Positions 8,073-16,745 are shown, numbered from the stretch's first letter. The stretch: 64,000 bases of DNA from Oscillospiraceae bacterium (GCA_017935145.1 JAGBIE010000012.1:1-64000), one strand, 5' to 3'. Notes: generated from the sequence alone by a model not told the origin. Made by a program: numbers and translations.

Positions 8073-9655
8073 TTCGAGTACGGGATATTGGGCTTCTCCC
8101 TGGTCAAGGTGAGGAGCAACTGTGGCAAAAGACAGCTAAAATGCTCCGTGTAGGACGGGATGAAATTACATCTCTCATCATTCGCCGCCGCTCAGTGGAC
8201 GCGCGGAAGAAGCAGGAAATCCGCATCATGTACACTGTGGATGTCACCTTGCGCCCGAAAAACAGAAATTATCATCTGCCCAAAGATGCCAAGATTTCCA
8301 AGGCAGACACCAAATATTATAAAATCCCCACCTGCACCGCTTCTCCAAAGCAACGTCCTGTGGTGGTAGGTTTCGGCCCTGCGGGTATATTTGCGGCACT
8401 GGTGCTTGCTCGAGCTGGTCTTAACCCCCTTGTGATTGAGCGGGGTGACCCTGTGGAATTGCGGCAGGAAAAAGTCAACAACTTTTGGAATGGTGGCAAA
8501 CTGGACACTGAAAGCAATGTGCAATTCGGTGAGGGTGGCGCAGGCACATTTTCCGATGGCAAACTGAACACGGGCATCAACGATATCCGCATTGCGTGGG
8601 TATTGGACCAGTTTGCTGGCGCAGGGGCTGACCCTGACATTTGCTATGATGCCAAGCCTCATATCGGCACGGATGTGCTCAGCAAAGTGGTGCGAAATCT
8701 GCGGGAGGAAATTCTCTCCCTAGGCGGAGAAATCCGTTTTGGCACCAAATTGGTGGGATTAAAGGAGCAAAATGGAAAACTATCCGCCATCCGTGTTTTG
8801 TGCGGAGATGTAGAAGAAGAGATTCCTTGCGATAAGTTGATTTTGGCCATCGGTCACAGCGCGCGGGATACATTCCGCATGTTGTTGGCACAAGGGATTC
8901 CCATGGAGGCAAAGCCTTTTTCCATGGGTGTTCGCATTGAGCATCCTCAAGAAATGGTGGATAGAGCACAATATGGCGAAATGGCGGGGCATCCTCATCT
9001 GCCCGTGGCGGATTATAAACTCAGTGTGCATTTGCCCGATGGCGGTAGCGCCTACACGTTCTGCATGTGCCCCGGTGGCACTGTAGTAGCGGCAACATCG
9101 GAGGAAGGCAAGGTTTGTACCAATGGCATGAGTAACCGTGCACGAGATGGGGTGCATGCCAATTCTGCTTTGCTTGTATCGCTGAATCCCAGCGATTTCC
9201 CCGATTCTTCACCCCTTGGTGGCATGCTATGGCAAGAAGAAATAGAGAAAAACGCATACAAGATGGGCGGTAGCACCTATGCTGCTCCTGCTCAGACGGT
9301 AGGTAGTTTTTTAGGTACTGACAAGGACGCAACTGCTCTGCCATCCACCTATCAGCGCGGTGTTACACTGTGCGATTTGCATGACCTGTTCCCAAAAAGA
9401 ATTACCAAAGTGTTAGAAGAAGCCATCCCTCTTTTAGGGAAAAAACTGAATGGGTTTGACAGCCCCTCGGCACTTATGACCGCGCCAGAAACCCGCAGTT
9501 CTTCTCCTGTGCGTATTTTGCGAAACGATGGTAAGCAATCCTCCCTCTTGGGTTTATTCCCCTGTGGAGAAGGCGCAGGCTACGCAGGAGGTATCACCTC
9601 TGCCGCGGTGGACGGAATTCTCTGCGCAGAAGCCGTTATGGCATCCTATGAATAA
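8069..9655 (+). CDS. NAD(P)/FAD-dependent oxidoreductase (COG2509-like)
   Basis: The 528-residue protein has an N-terminal domain of about 95 residues before the dinucleotide fold GFGPAGIFAALVLARAGLNP. It then has QFGEGGAGTFSDGKL and a C-terminal GEGAGYAGGITSAAVDG FAD motif. Such uncharacterised dehydrogenases are common in Clostridia; the substrate is unknown. The start overlaps the previous stop as ATGA. It is the last gene of a two-gene operon ending in a strong hairpin. Confidence 0.9.
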   Translation: MIRVRDIGLLPGQGEEQLWQKTAKMLRVGRDEITSLIIRRRSVDARKKQEIRIMYTVDVTLRPKNRNYHLPKDAKISKADTKYYKIPTCTASPKQRPVVVGFGPAGIFAALVLARAGLNPLVIERGDPVELRQEKVNNFWNGGKLDTESNVQFGEGGAGTFSDGKLNTGINDIRIAWVLDQFAGAGADPDICYDAKPHIGTDVLSKVVRNLREEILSLGGEIRFGTKLVGLKEQNGKLSAIRVLCGDVEEEIPCDKLILAIGHSARDTFRMLLAQGIPMEAKPFSMGVRIEHPQEMVDRAQYGEMAGHPHLPVADYKLSVHLPDGGSAYTFCMCPGGTVVAATSEEGKVCTNGMSNRARDGVHANSALLVSLNPSDFPDSSPLGGMLWQEEIEKNAYKMGGSTYAAPAQTVGSFLGTDKDATALPSTYQRGVTLCDLHDLFPKRITKVLEEAIPLLGKKLNGFDSPSALMTAPETRSSSPVRILRNDGKQSSLLGLFPCGEGAGYAGGITSAAVDGILCAEAVMASYE

Positions 9656-9656
9656 A

Positions 9657-9689
9657 AAACACCCGACAATTTTTTGTCGGGTGTTTGCT
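9657..9689. terminator. Terminator between the FAD enzyme and the AEC transporter
   Basis: A 12-bp stem (AAACACCCGACA 9657-9668 with 9675-9686) lies between the convergent genes and can act for both. Confidence 0.85.
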
Positions 9690-10595
9690 TTATACCAACA
9701 TAAGCCACAAGGGCAAAGTGAGGATGGAAAGCAAGTGGGACAAGAATGCCAATTTTGCGCCCAACATGGGAGACTGACCGCCATTTTTGGCGAAGATGAT
9801 GGTATTGAGTCCCGTGGGCATGGCCATGTAAATGAGTGCCGAGGGAAGTATTTGAGGAACATTCAAGAGTTTGCACACCCCAAACACCACAGCAGGAATC
9901 ACCACAAGACGCAGTGCCACCATAAGATAGGCTTTTTTATCCATGAGCAGAGACTTGGGTGCCATATCCGCAAGGGTCAAACCCGTCATAATCATGCTCA
10001 GTGGCCCTACACAGGCAGATGCCGAAGCGATGGGCTGAGAGACGACCTTAGGCATGGAAATTTGCAGAAGACCCAATCCAGCGCCTATAAGGATGGAAAT
10101 GGTGGTGGGGTTTAGAAGACTCTTAATTCCCTTCCCCTGCCCCGAGAGAATGACATAGCCATAGGTATAGGTGTAAATGGCAAAGGGAATGGTAAACAGC
10201 ACATAGTCCGTTAGTCCCTGACTGCCAAAGATGGCCAAAATCAGAGGATAGCCTAAATATGCGCCATTGGGGATGACGAAGGAATACTCATACACTCTTC
10301 TTTCAAAGGCGTCCTTACTCAGTGCTTTGGCAGGAAATTTGCAGGTAAAATGCAGTACTGCCAAGAGGGCTGTGGAGAAAATCAGTGAAGAACCGTTATT
10401 TAGAAAATATTCCACCGTGAAGTTCTCACTGAAACTGCTGATGACCGTGCAAGGCAAAAACAGATTCACAATCAGAAAGGACAAAATGCCCGTTTGGGGA
10501 ATCAAGTCCTTCTTCCATCTGCCGAGAAGCCAGCCGATAAACAGGAAAATATAAAACTCAGAAAGTCGCTCTAAAACCACAAGCAAGGAAAGCAT
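9690..10595 (-). CDS. AEC family transporter (auxin efflux carrier fold)
   Basis: The 301-residue membrane protein has about ten hydrophobic segments, with AEC features such as NLFLPCTVISSF in the N-half and TGLTLADM and RLVVIPAVVF in the C-half. Bacterial relatives move organic acids such as malate; the substrate here is unknown. TTGGAGG precedes ATG 10595, and the gene starts 14 bp after the GTPase gene, so it is the third gene of that unit. A link to metal GTPases is not obvious. Confidence 0.88.
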   Translation of the reverse strand: MLSLLVVLERLSEFYIFLFIGWLLGRWKKDLIPQTGILSFLIVNLFLPCTVISSFSENFTVEYFLNNGSSLIFSTALLAVLHFTCKFPAKALSKDAFERRVYEYSFVIPNGAYLGYPLILAIFGSQGLTDYVLFTIPFAIYTYTYGYVILSGQGKGIKSLLNPTTISILIGAGLGLLQISMPKVVSQPIASASACVGPLSMIMTGLTLADMAPKSLLMDKKAYLMVALRLVVIPAVVFGVCKLLNVPQILPSALIYMAMPTGLNTIIFAKNGGQSPMLGAKLAFLSHLLSILTLPLWLMLV

Positions 10596-10609
10596 GTAAG
10601 TTCCTCCAA

Positions 10610-11548
10610 TCAGAACTGGGCGACATCGGGGTCCGCAGGCGTAGCAGGAGTCACATTCAGCGCCGTAAGGATAGGGCCAATGCCCTTGTAGAGTTCATGA
10701 TACTGCACGGAGATTTTGGCCTCCACCATGACCCAACTGCGAGAGGCAAGTTTCTCGCCCCCTGCCCACTTGCAGGGTAGTGCCATAAAGGTAATGTCAT
10801 CAGCACAGCAGGTCATGACAAAACGACCAGGGGCAAACATGCCCTCCTTGGTCTTTTTGAGTTTTGCCACCTGACCCTTAAAGATGACAGTTTTGCCATC
10901 ATACTTATCGGGTTCTTCGGTAATATCGCGATAGAACAGGGCATAGTCCTCATCCTTGACCGTGATAACAGGGGCATTAATATCAAAGGGCAGAGGGTCT
11001 TCCACATCATCAAACTTAGTAGTGCCATCCACATAGTCATAGATGATATCCACACGGCGATTGAGAGCGCGAGCCATTTTGTGCAGGGGCATAAAGTCGC
11101 GTTCAGGGGTCATGCGGTTAAAGACCACCATCTCACAGCCCTGCATTTTATCCACCACCAAGGAACGCATATTGGCATTATAGGTTTCAATGGTGGTGCT
11201 ATCGGCAAACATGACCTCTTGGGCAATTTCCCAATCACGGGGCATTTTGGCGTAGAAATCCGCTACAGGGCGCATGCCATTGAGTTCTGCCACCACTCGC
11301 TTGGCGTGGTGCTTTTTTTGCAGAGCCTCCAATGCTTCAGGTGTAAGGGCATCTAAATCGTCAATGATTTCAATATAAATGCACTTGTGGGGATAGGTGG
11401 AGAGGTCATACTCCTCCTCCCCTTCTTCCATGACCAAAAGCAAGGTGCGAGTGCCATCGTTAAAGCGCTCATCCTCCAAGGTCTCGTGGATAAATTTGGT
11501 CTTGCCAGACTCTAAAAAGCCCGTAAAGGCATAGACAGGAATGGCCAT
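10610..11548 (-). CDS. G3E-type GTPase fused to a C-terminal DUF1980/TIGR03943-like domain
   Basis: The 312-residue protein has an N-terminal CobW/HypB-like P-loop (GFLESGKTKF, about residues 10-19) but no CXCC metal motif and no clear NKxD (VFNRMTPE stands there). From about residue 220 a separate beta-rich domain follows, with TVIFKGQVAKLKK and RFVMTCCADDITF then LPCKW. This resembles the C-terminal domain of YcgQ/TIGR03943 proteins, which pair with permeases and CobW GTPases in metal homeostasis. The fusion call is from pattern memory. It starts 3 bp after the CobW stop. Confidence 0.75.
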   Translation of the reverse strand: MAIPVYAFTGFLESGKTKFIHETLEDERFNDGTRTLLLVMEEGEEEYDLSTYPHKCIYIEIIDDLDALTPEALEALQKKHHAKRVVAELNGMRPVADFYAKMPRDWEIAQEVMFADSTTIETYNANMRSLVVDKMQGCEMVVFNRMTPERDFMPLHKMARALNRRVDIIYDYVDGTTKFDDVEDPLPFDINAPVITVKDEDYALFYRDITEEPDKYDGKTVIFKGQVAKLKKTKEGMFAPGRFVMTCCADDITFMALPCKWAGGEKLASRSWVMVEAKISVQYHELYKGIGPILTALNVTPATPADPDVAQF

Positions 11549-11551
11549 AGA

Positions 11552-12676
11552 TTACACTCCAAACAGTTGGGAAATTTTATCCTCATCCATATGAGAGCCA
11601 ATGACGCAAATGCGTCCCGTCACGGCAGAGCCACCACGGCGCAGGTCGGTTTCACCAGGAACATAGTCAAAGTGGAGCCATGCGCCATCAGATGCGGGCA
11701 CAATACCCTTGGCGCGAAGCACCATGCCGCACTCGCCGTGTTCCAGTTCGTGGAGAATGTGACGCAGTTCCTCTTCTGTGAACTTCTTGGGCGTTTCTTT
11801 GCCCCAAGAGGTGAACACCTCATCAGCATGATGGTGGTGATGTTCGTGGTCATGACCGCAACAGCAGTGACCGTCTTCATGATGATGGTGCTCATGCTCA
11901 TGATGACCACAGCAGTGATGTTCATGCTCTTCATGGTCATGGTGGCAATGTTCGTGGTCATGGTCGTGATGGCAGTGCTCATGGTCATGCTCGTGGTGGT
12001 GATGACCGCAGCAGCAGTGACCGTCTTCATGATGGTGATGGTGGTGCTCCTCATGGAGGGATTCCATTTCATCATGGAGGGAATGCTCCCCTGCCATGGC
12101 GGAGAGAATTTGCTCACCTGTCAGTTCATCCCAAGGAGTAGTGATGACGGTAGCATGTTCATTGAGAGTGCGCAGACGCTCCACGCAATCGTGGAGTTTT
12201 TCCTCGCTCATATTCTGAGTACGGCTGAGGATGATGGTTTTGGCGGTTTGGATTTGGTCGTTATAGAACTCGCCAAAGTTCTTCATATACATTTTGCACT
12301 TGTTGGCATCGGCTACGGTAACCATGGCGGACAGTTCCACCTGCTCATCCACTGCATTTTTCACAGCCTGCACCACATCGGAGAGTTTGCCAACACCCGA
12401 GGGCTCAATGAGAATGCGATCGGGGGCATATTCTGTCAATACCTGTTGCAGAGCCTTGCCAAAATCGCCCACCAAAGAACAGCAGATACAACCGGAGTTC
12501 ATTTCGCTGATTTGGATGCCTGCTTCCTGCAAGAAGCCGCCATCGATACCGATTTTACCAAATTCATTTTCAATGAGCACCAATTTTTCGCCCTTGTAGG
12601 CCTCGGCAATGAGTTTTTTGATGAGCGTAGTCTTTCCTGCGCCCAAAAAACCAGAAAAGATATCAATTTTCGTCAT
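11552..12676 (-). CDS. CobW/COG0523 GTPase with a long His/Cys-rich metal-binding region
   Basis: The 374-residue putative metallochaperone has Walker A FSGFLGAGKTTL (about 7-18), GCICCSL with the CXCC metal motif (63-66), and IEPSGVGKLSD as the Walker B/switch region. The NKxD guanine motif is replaced by SRTQ. Residues about 208-289 are almost all His, Cys, Asp and Glu, including two copies of EDGHCCCGH. The C-terminal CobW domain follows (KFTEEELRHILHELEHGECG). Such regions bind Zn, Ni or Co; which metal is unknown. AAGGTG precedes ATG 12676. Confidence 0.92.
   Translation of the reverse strand: MTKIDIFSGFLGAGKTTLIKKLIAEAYKGEKLVLIENEFGKIGIDGGFLQEAGIQISEMNSGCICCSLVGDFGKALQQVLTEYAPDRILIEPSGVGKLSDVVQAVKNAVDEQVELSAMVTVADANKCKMYMKNFGEFYNDQIQTAKTIILSRTQNMSEEKLHDCVERLRTLNEHATVITTPWDELTGEQILSAMAGEHSLHDEMESLHEEHHHHHHEDGHCCCGHHHHEHDHEHCHHDHDHEHCHHDHEEHEHHCCGHHEHEHHHHEDGHCCCGHDHEHHHHHADEVFTSWGKETPKKFTEEELRHILHELEHGECGMVLRAKGIVPASDGAWLHFDYVPGETDLRRGGSAVTGRICVIGSHMDEDKISQLFGV
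11820..12053. repeat. Degenerate in-gene repeats encoding the His/Cys-rich segment
   Basis: CAT/GTG-rich repeats within the CobW gene. A near-identical block (GCAGTGACCGTCTTCATGAT) occurs twice, near 11869 and 12013, and both encode EDGHCCCGH. This is repeat expansion inside a coding sequence, not a CRISPR array. Confidence 0.8.
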
Positions 12677-12709
12677 AGGGTTTCACCTTCCGTTTAAATT
12701 CCACCCATT

Positions 12710-12738
12710 AGTATAGCACCAACCATCTGCAACATCAA
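12710..12738 (-). promoter_or_regulatory. Promoter for the CobW-GTPase-AEC operon
   Basis: On the minus strand TTGATG (12733-12738), 17 bp ending TGC, and TATACT (12710-12715). No Zur or Fur-like operator was recognised. Confidence 0.65.
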
Positions 12739-12759
12739 GCATTCCAGTAGAAAAAGCCA

Positions 12760-12788
12760 TTGAAAAACCATTGTAACTGTGGTATGAT
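12760..12788 (+). promoter_or_regulatory. Promoter for tRNA-Ser(TGA)
   Basis: TTGAAA (12760-12765), 17 bp and TATGAT (12783-12788), ending 10 bp before the tRNA. Confidence 0.8.
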
Positions 12789-12798
12789 GGGCACTGTT

Positions 12799-12887
<89 letters not shown>

Positions 12888-12922
12888 AAAAGCCCTGATG
12901 TGAAAGCATCAGGGCTTTTTTA
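12888..12922 (+). terminator. Terminator of tRNA-Ser(TGA)
   Basis: A 12-13 bp stem (AAAGCCCTGATG with CATCAGGGCTTT, loop TGAAAG) and a T-run start right after the CCA. Confidence 0.92.
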
Positions 12923-12982
12923 TGAGTGTTGGCGTTGTTGCTTGCATCATGAGTGATTCCTTTGCACTTCGCATAATCCCTC

Positions 12983-13011
12983 TTGACTTTTGCGTGTTTG
13001 AGTGATATATT
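12983..13011 (+). promoter_or_regulatory. Promoter for tRNA-Ser(GCT)
   Basis: TTGACT (12983-12988), 17 bp and TATATT (13006-13011), 20 bp before the tRNA. Confidence 0.78.
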
Positions 13012-13031
13012 TAGCCATGCTGATTTGACCT

Positions 13032-13123
13032 GCGGAAGTACCCAAGAGGCCGAAGGGGCTCCCCTGCTAAGGGAGTAGGCGTCTAAACAGCGCGCGAGGG
13101 TTCAAATCCCTCCTTCCGCGCCA
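13032..13123 (+). tRNA. tRNA-Ser (anticodon GCT)
   Basis: Acceptor stem GCGGAAG/CTTCCGC with encoded CCA (13121-13123). The anticodon arm CTCCC-CTGCTAA-GGGAG gives GCT. The long variable arm is typical of Ser. Reads AGC and AGU. Confidence 0.96.
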
Positions 13124-13127
13124 GCAG

Positions 13128-13156
13128 GAAAAAGACACCCAATGGGTGTCTTTTTT
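13128..13156 (+). terminator. Terminator of tRNA-Ser(GCT)
   Basis: AAAGACACCC and GGGTGTCTTT with loop AAT, followed by TTT, beginning 5 bp after the CCA. Confidence 0.92.
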
Positions 13157-13176
13157 ATTTTCACAATGAAATCCCA

Positions 13177-13205
13177 TTGACGGGCATTGTCCAAAGTGGT
13201 AATTT
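13177..13205 (+). promoter_or_regulatory. Promoter for the thrE-type operon
   Basis: TTGACG (13177-13182), 17 bp and TAATTT (13200-13205). The first possible start codon in the frame lies inside this -35, which argues for the later start at 13246. Confidence 0.5.
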
Positions 13206-13245
13206 AGTTATGAAGGACTTCCTTTTACAAAGTGAGGTAGCTGTC

Positions 13246-13998
13246 ATGAAAGATATTTTGACCTGCGTCATGGACATTGGTGAAAACATGCTCATCAATG
13301 GCGCAGAAGTGCATCGGGTGGAGGAAAGCATTCAACGGATGTGCTATGCCCTTGGCGCAAAACGGGTGGATATTTTTATCATCACCACCTCTATGGTGGC
13401 AACCATTTATGGTGAAGGTGGCGCATTTTATTCCCAGACCCGCCGTGTGACCACTGGGGATGTAAATTATGAGGTCATTCATCGACTGAATAAACTCTCA
13501 AGAAAGATTTGCTCTGTGCCCATGACCACAGCGGAGATTCAAGCAGAATTGCAGGATGTTCTCTGTTGTAAAAAATATCCCTCTTGGCTGGAATATGCGG
13601 CTTATTCCGTTATCGCGGCAGCATTCACCGTGTTTTTTGGCGGTGGCTGGGCTGAAGCAGTCGTTTCCCTGCTCATTGGTTTTTTGGTGCGCTGCACCAT
13701 CCATTTTGCGGAAAAGGCTATCCACAATAAGATTTTCTCCAGATTCTTCTCTTCCCTTGTGGCAACCGCCCTTGCGTATGTTGCCCATCGCCTGCACTTA
13801 TTCGACAGCATTGATACTGTGCTCATTGGTAACATTATGACTCTCATTCCTGGCACAGGTCTCACCAATGCGTTCCGTGACTTGTTTACGGGTGACAGCA
13901 TTTCGGGTCTGCTGAGAACTGTGGAGGCAGCACTAACGGCATTGGCCATCGCCGCAGGCTACTTCCTCGTGGCATTGTTGGGAGGTGCTGTGCTATGA
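13246..13998 (+). CDS. Threonine/serine exporter, N-terminal half (ThrE/DUF1212)
   Basis: The 250-residue protein begins with the soluble DUF1212 domain (GENMLINGAEVHRVEESIQRM, then VDIFIITTSMVATI) and continues into five hydrophobic segments after residue about 115 with NIMTLIPGTGLTNAFRDLFTGD. Split ThrE pairs like this form a two-component exporter; the substrate assignment is family knowledge. ATG 13246 is chosen because GAGGT lies 7 bp upstream. The stop overlaps the partner start as ATGA. Confidence 0.9.
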   Translation: MKDILTCVMDIGENMLINGAEVHRVEESIQRMCYALGAKRVDIFIITTSMVATIYGEGGAFYSQTRRVTTGDVNYEVIHRLNKLSRKICSVPMTTAEIQAELQDVLCCKKYPSWLEYAAYSVIAAAFTVFFGGGWAEAVVSLLIGFLVRCTIHFAEKAIHNKIFSRFFSSLVATALAYVAHRLHLFDSIDTVLIGNIMTLIPGTGLTNAFRDLFTGDSISGLLRTVEAALTALAIAAGYFLVALLGGAVL

Positions 13999-14468
13999 AA
14001 GAGGCATTGTTGCAGATTTTCATGGGCGCCATCGGCAGTATGGGCTTTGCTATTCTGTTTAATATCCGTGGCAAGCGCTTTATAACCGCCACCTTGGGTG
14101 CAGTGCTGTCTTGGGGATCGTACTTACTGTTCTCGCGGTTCATTGGTGACAATACCGTGTGCTACTTTTTGGCATCGGTACTGACTTCTTTCTATGCGGA
14201 AATAATGGCAAGAGTGCTGAAGACCCCTACCACTACCTTTATTATCACATCTCTTATCCCCTTGGTGCCTGGTAGCAGTTTGTACTACACCATGGCCTAT
14301 GCCTTTGAAAGTGCCCAGGGGAAATTTGTTGCTCGTGCAGCGGAAACCCTAAAACTTTCCTCGGCGCTGGCATTGGGTGTGATTGTTGCCACTACCTTTA
14401 CCAAGGTACTCATGACCCATTTGGCAAAAAAAGCCCAACAAAAGAAAGAAAAAGCAGTCATCTCATAA
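13995..14468 (+). CDS. Threonine/serine exporter, C-terminal half (ThrE/DUF3815)
   Basis: The 157-residue membrane protein has four to five hydrophobic segments and the family sequence FYAEIMARVLKTPTT, then SLIPLVPGSSLYYTM. It completes the exporter with the preceding gene, with which it overlaps by 4 bp. The stop codon sits in the loop of the terminator. Confidence 0.9.
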   Translation: MKEALLQIFMGAIGSMGFAILFNIRGKRFITATLGAVLSWGSYLLFSRFIGDNTVCYFLASVLTSFYAEIMARVLKTPTTTFIITSLIPLVPGSSLYYTMAYAFESAQGKFVARAAETLKLSSALALGVIVATTFTKVLMTHLAKKAQQKKEKAVIS

Positions 14469-14483
14469 GATGACTGCTTTTTT
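14451..14483. terminator. Terminator after the ThrE pair
   Basis: A 13-bp perfect stem (14451-14463 with 14468-14480, loop CATA) with a T-run. It overlaps the last codons of the exporter gene and lies between convergent genes. Confidence 0.9.
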
Positions 14484-14485
14484 GA

Positions 14486-15370
14486 TTACAAGGAAAATAA
14501 GGATATTTCGCTCTGCAGTTGGCGAATGCTTTGAGGTAGGTCAATTGGCTCTGCTCCGTGATTCATAAGGGCACGGGCATGGGTGGAGCCATCGTCATAG
14601 ACATAGACGGGACTCCATCGATTGTGGAGATTTTCCACACTACCCCGCCAACTACCACCATGGTTTTCCGTACACTGCGCCACAAAGGTTATCTCCCCTG
14701 CGGCATGAATGAGGCGATTGCGATTGAGCGCCCGCTGAGCAGAAAACGGAACATCGTAACCCTCTTCACTAAGGTAGAGAACATTTTCTCTTTCCTTGCG
14801 GTCAGTGAGTTTATCGGGAAGAAACACAATGACTTTACCACCATGGCGCAAACATGCCTCTTGCGCCACAGAGTCTGCGCCATCTGCGCCACCAGAAACC
14901 AGAGTATAACCCTCTTTGGCAGCAAGCATGCCAATACGCTCGGCAAAAAGAAGATTATCTTTTTGCAGATTGCGGGAACCCACCAAAGACACACAGGGCG
15001 TGCGGAGAAGTGCAGTATTGCCCAGTGAAAAGAGCAGTGGGGGCGCATTTCGTGACAATTTTTCTTCCATCCATGCAGGATAGTCCTCATCCAAGCGGGT
15101 CAGCACAGAAACGAAGTGCCGTTCCGCACCTCGTAAATACCACTGTAGGGCAGAGTCCCGCTCCAAAAGGCTAAGCATCTGCTCTCGCAAAGGCGCGGGA
15201 ACACCAATGGATTCCAGTGTTGCAAGGGAGAGGTCTCCACCCTCCTGCATGGGCTCCAGTTGGCTGATTCTGCGGCGGATGGTGTGGAACTGATGTGCTG
15301 TTAGCGGTGTTACGCGGTCATCCCCCAAGTTGCAGCACAGCATGAGGATGCCACCTTTTGCCCCGCTCAT
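14486..15370 (-). CDS. DprA/Smf-like DNA-processing protein
   Basis: The 294-residue protein has the DprA Rossmann-like core: VSLVGSRNLQKDNLLFAERIG, then LVSGGADGADSVAQEACLRHGG and NRLIHAAGEITFVAQC. DprA loads RecA on incoming single-stranded DNA in competent bacteria. This protein is shorter than usual (about 360) and appears to lack the C-terminal winged helix; the N-terminal about 80 residues are divergent. It overlaps the DEAD-box gene by 4 bp (ATGA), an unusual partner. It may be a DprA paralogue rather than the main one. Confidence 0.75.
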   Translation of the reverse strand: MSGAKGGILMLCCNLGDDRVTPLTAHQFHTIRRRISQLEPMQEGGDLSLATLESIGVPAPLREQMLSLLERDSALQWYLRGAERHFVSVLTRLDEDYPAWMEEKLSRNAPPLLFSLGNTALLRTPCVSLVGSRNLQKDNLLFAERIGMLAAKEGYTLVSGGADGADSVAQEACLRHGGKVIVFLPDKLTDRKERENVLYLSEEGYDVPFSAQRALNRNRLIHAAGEITFVAQCTENHGGSWRGSVENLHNRWSPVYVYDDGSTHARALMNHGAEPIDLPQSIRQLQSEISLFSL

Positions 15371-16587
15371 CGGAACTTTTTGCGAATGACAGGTTTGGTC
15401 TTTTCCGCCTCTGCCAATTCGCCATTATCGAGAAAACGCATGGCTTTTACTTGGAAATGGGAGAATTTTGCAATCTCATCCAATTTGATTTTATCGGCAA
15501 GATTGCCTAAAATGCTCCATGCCACACCTTTGTGGCGGGCGCGACCAGTGCGACCAATGCGGTGGATATAATACTCATTTTCATCGGGAATATCGAAGTT
15601 AATGACGCAGTCCACATCCTCCACATCGATACCGCGGGATGCCACATCCGTTGCGATGAGAATTGCGAGTTTCCCATCACGGAAGGTTTTCATGGTGCGC
15701 TCCCGTGCGGATTGGTTAATATCCCCGTGGATGCAATCTGCATTGAGTCCCGCACGGCGCAGGTCATCACTCAATCGCTGGCACATGACCTTGGTATTGC
15801 AGAAAATAATGACATGTTCATAACCACAGGTGCGGATCAGTTGCAGAGTTGTGGCAGTTTTCTCCAGGGGAGGAACTTGCATAGAGAACTGATCAATATC
15901 GGGTTTCTCTTGGGCTTCCGCCTTGACGGTGATTTCCACCTCATCCCGCTGGTACATCCAACTGACCGTCATAACTTCCTCAGAAATGGTGGCAGAGAAT
16001 AAATCCAAGTGCTTTTTGGGGTGTTCCACCCCCGCCACCTTGACGGGTTGAACGATTTTAATGCGGTCTAAAATCTTTGTGACATCCTTGAAAAAACCCA
16101 TATCCAGCATGCGGTCGGCTTCGTCTAAGACCACGGAATGGATTTTATCCAAACGCAGATTTTTGCGATTATAGTGATCCATAAGGCGACCGGGAGTTGC
16201 TACCACGATTTGAGGTTTTTTCTGCAGGGAGCGTTCCTGAGATTCAATTTTCTGCCCGCCGTAGACTACGGCGATACGCACGCCTTTTTTTGCAGATGCC
16301 AAAACGCGCAATTCATCGCAAATTTGGATTGCCAGTTCACGGGTGGGGGCTAAAACAAGCCCTTGCAGGTCAGTAGAGGTGGCATCGATATGTTCCAGCA
16401 TGGGGATGCCAAAAGCAAAGGTTTTGCCTGTGCCTGTAGGCGCTTTGGCAATCACATCACGCCAAGCCAGCAGATGCGGAATGGCTTCTGCCTGAATCTT
16501 GGTAGGATAGTGGTAACCCTTTTGCTCTAGAGCCTGTAAAATTTCCGCAGAAATTCCCAAATCACGGAAAGAAGGTATTTGTTCCAT
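15367..16587 (-). CDS. DEAD-box ATP-dependent RNA helicase
   Basis: The 406-residue helicase has the motif set in order: Q motif (GYHYPTKIQAEAIP), APTGTGKT, PTRELA, TPGRLMD, VVLDEADRMLDMGF, SAT, then DVASRGIDVEDVDCVINFD and HRIGRTGRARHKG. It is the short CsdA/RhlE/CshA-like type without a long C-terminal extension. It probably remodels RNA in ribosome assembly or decay. The start is uncertain: ATG 16587 fits homologues, while an in-frame TTG at 16602 is possible; neither has a strong SD. Confidence 0.92.
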   Translation of the reverse strand: MEQIPSFRDLGISAEILQALEQKGYHYPTKIQAEAIPHLLAWRDVIAKAPTGTGKTFAFGIPMLEHIDATSTDLQGLVLAPTRELAIQICDELRVLASAKKGVRIAVVYGGQKIESQERSLQKKPQIVVATPGRLMDHYNRKNLRLDKIHSVVLDEADRMLDMGFFKDVTKILDRIKIVQPVKVAGVEHPKKHLDLFSATISEEVMTVSWMYQRDEVEITVKAEAQEKPDIDQFSMQVPPLEKTATTLQLIRTCGYEHVIIFCNTKVMCQRLSDDLRRAGLNADCIHGDINQSARERTMKTFRDGKLAILIATDVASRGIDVEDVDCVINFDIPDENEYYIHRIGRTGRARHKGVAWSILGNLADKIKLDEIAKFSHFQVKAMRFLDNGELAEAEKTKPVIRKKFR

Positions 16588-16630
16588 AAATAACGCACTC
16601 AATTCTTTCTTTTAAAAATCTATCTTTGCA

Positions 16631-16659
16631 AGTATAGCAGAGTTTTTCATGACTTTCAA
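16631..16659 (-). promoter_or_regulatory. Promoter for the helicase-dprA unit
   Basis: On the minus strand TTGAAA (16654-16659), 17 bp ending TGC, and TATACT (16631-16636). Confidence 0.7.
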
Positions 16660-16688
16660 CGGCACGGCAAGAAAAGCACGAAATCTTG

Positions 16689-16717
16689 TTGAAATTTATC
16701 ACAAAAGACAGTATAAT
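16689..16717 (+). promoter_or_regulatory. Promoter for thyA-folA
   Basis: TTGAAA (16689-16694), 17 bp and a perfect TATAAT (16712-16717). Confidence 0.8.
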
Positions 16718-16745
16718 TTTTTTATATGAGCAAGGAGGGGTCAAC

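Noticed and set aside
11820-12053. CRISPR-like repetitive DNA
   Set aside because: The repeats are in-frame His/Cys codons with no unique equal-length spacers.
11567-12697. 376-codon Met/Val-rich frame on the plus strand
   Set aside because: Shadow of the His-rich CobW gene: CAT/GAT repeats read as MMV on the other strand and mimic membrane segments.
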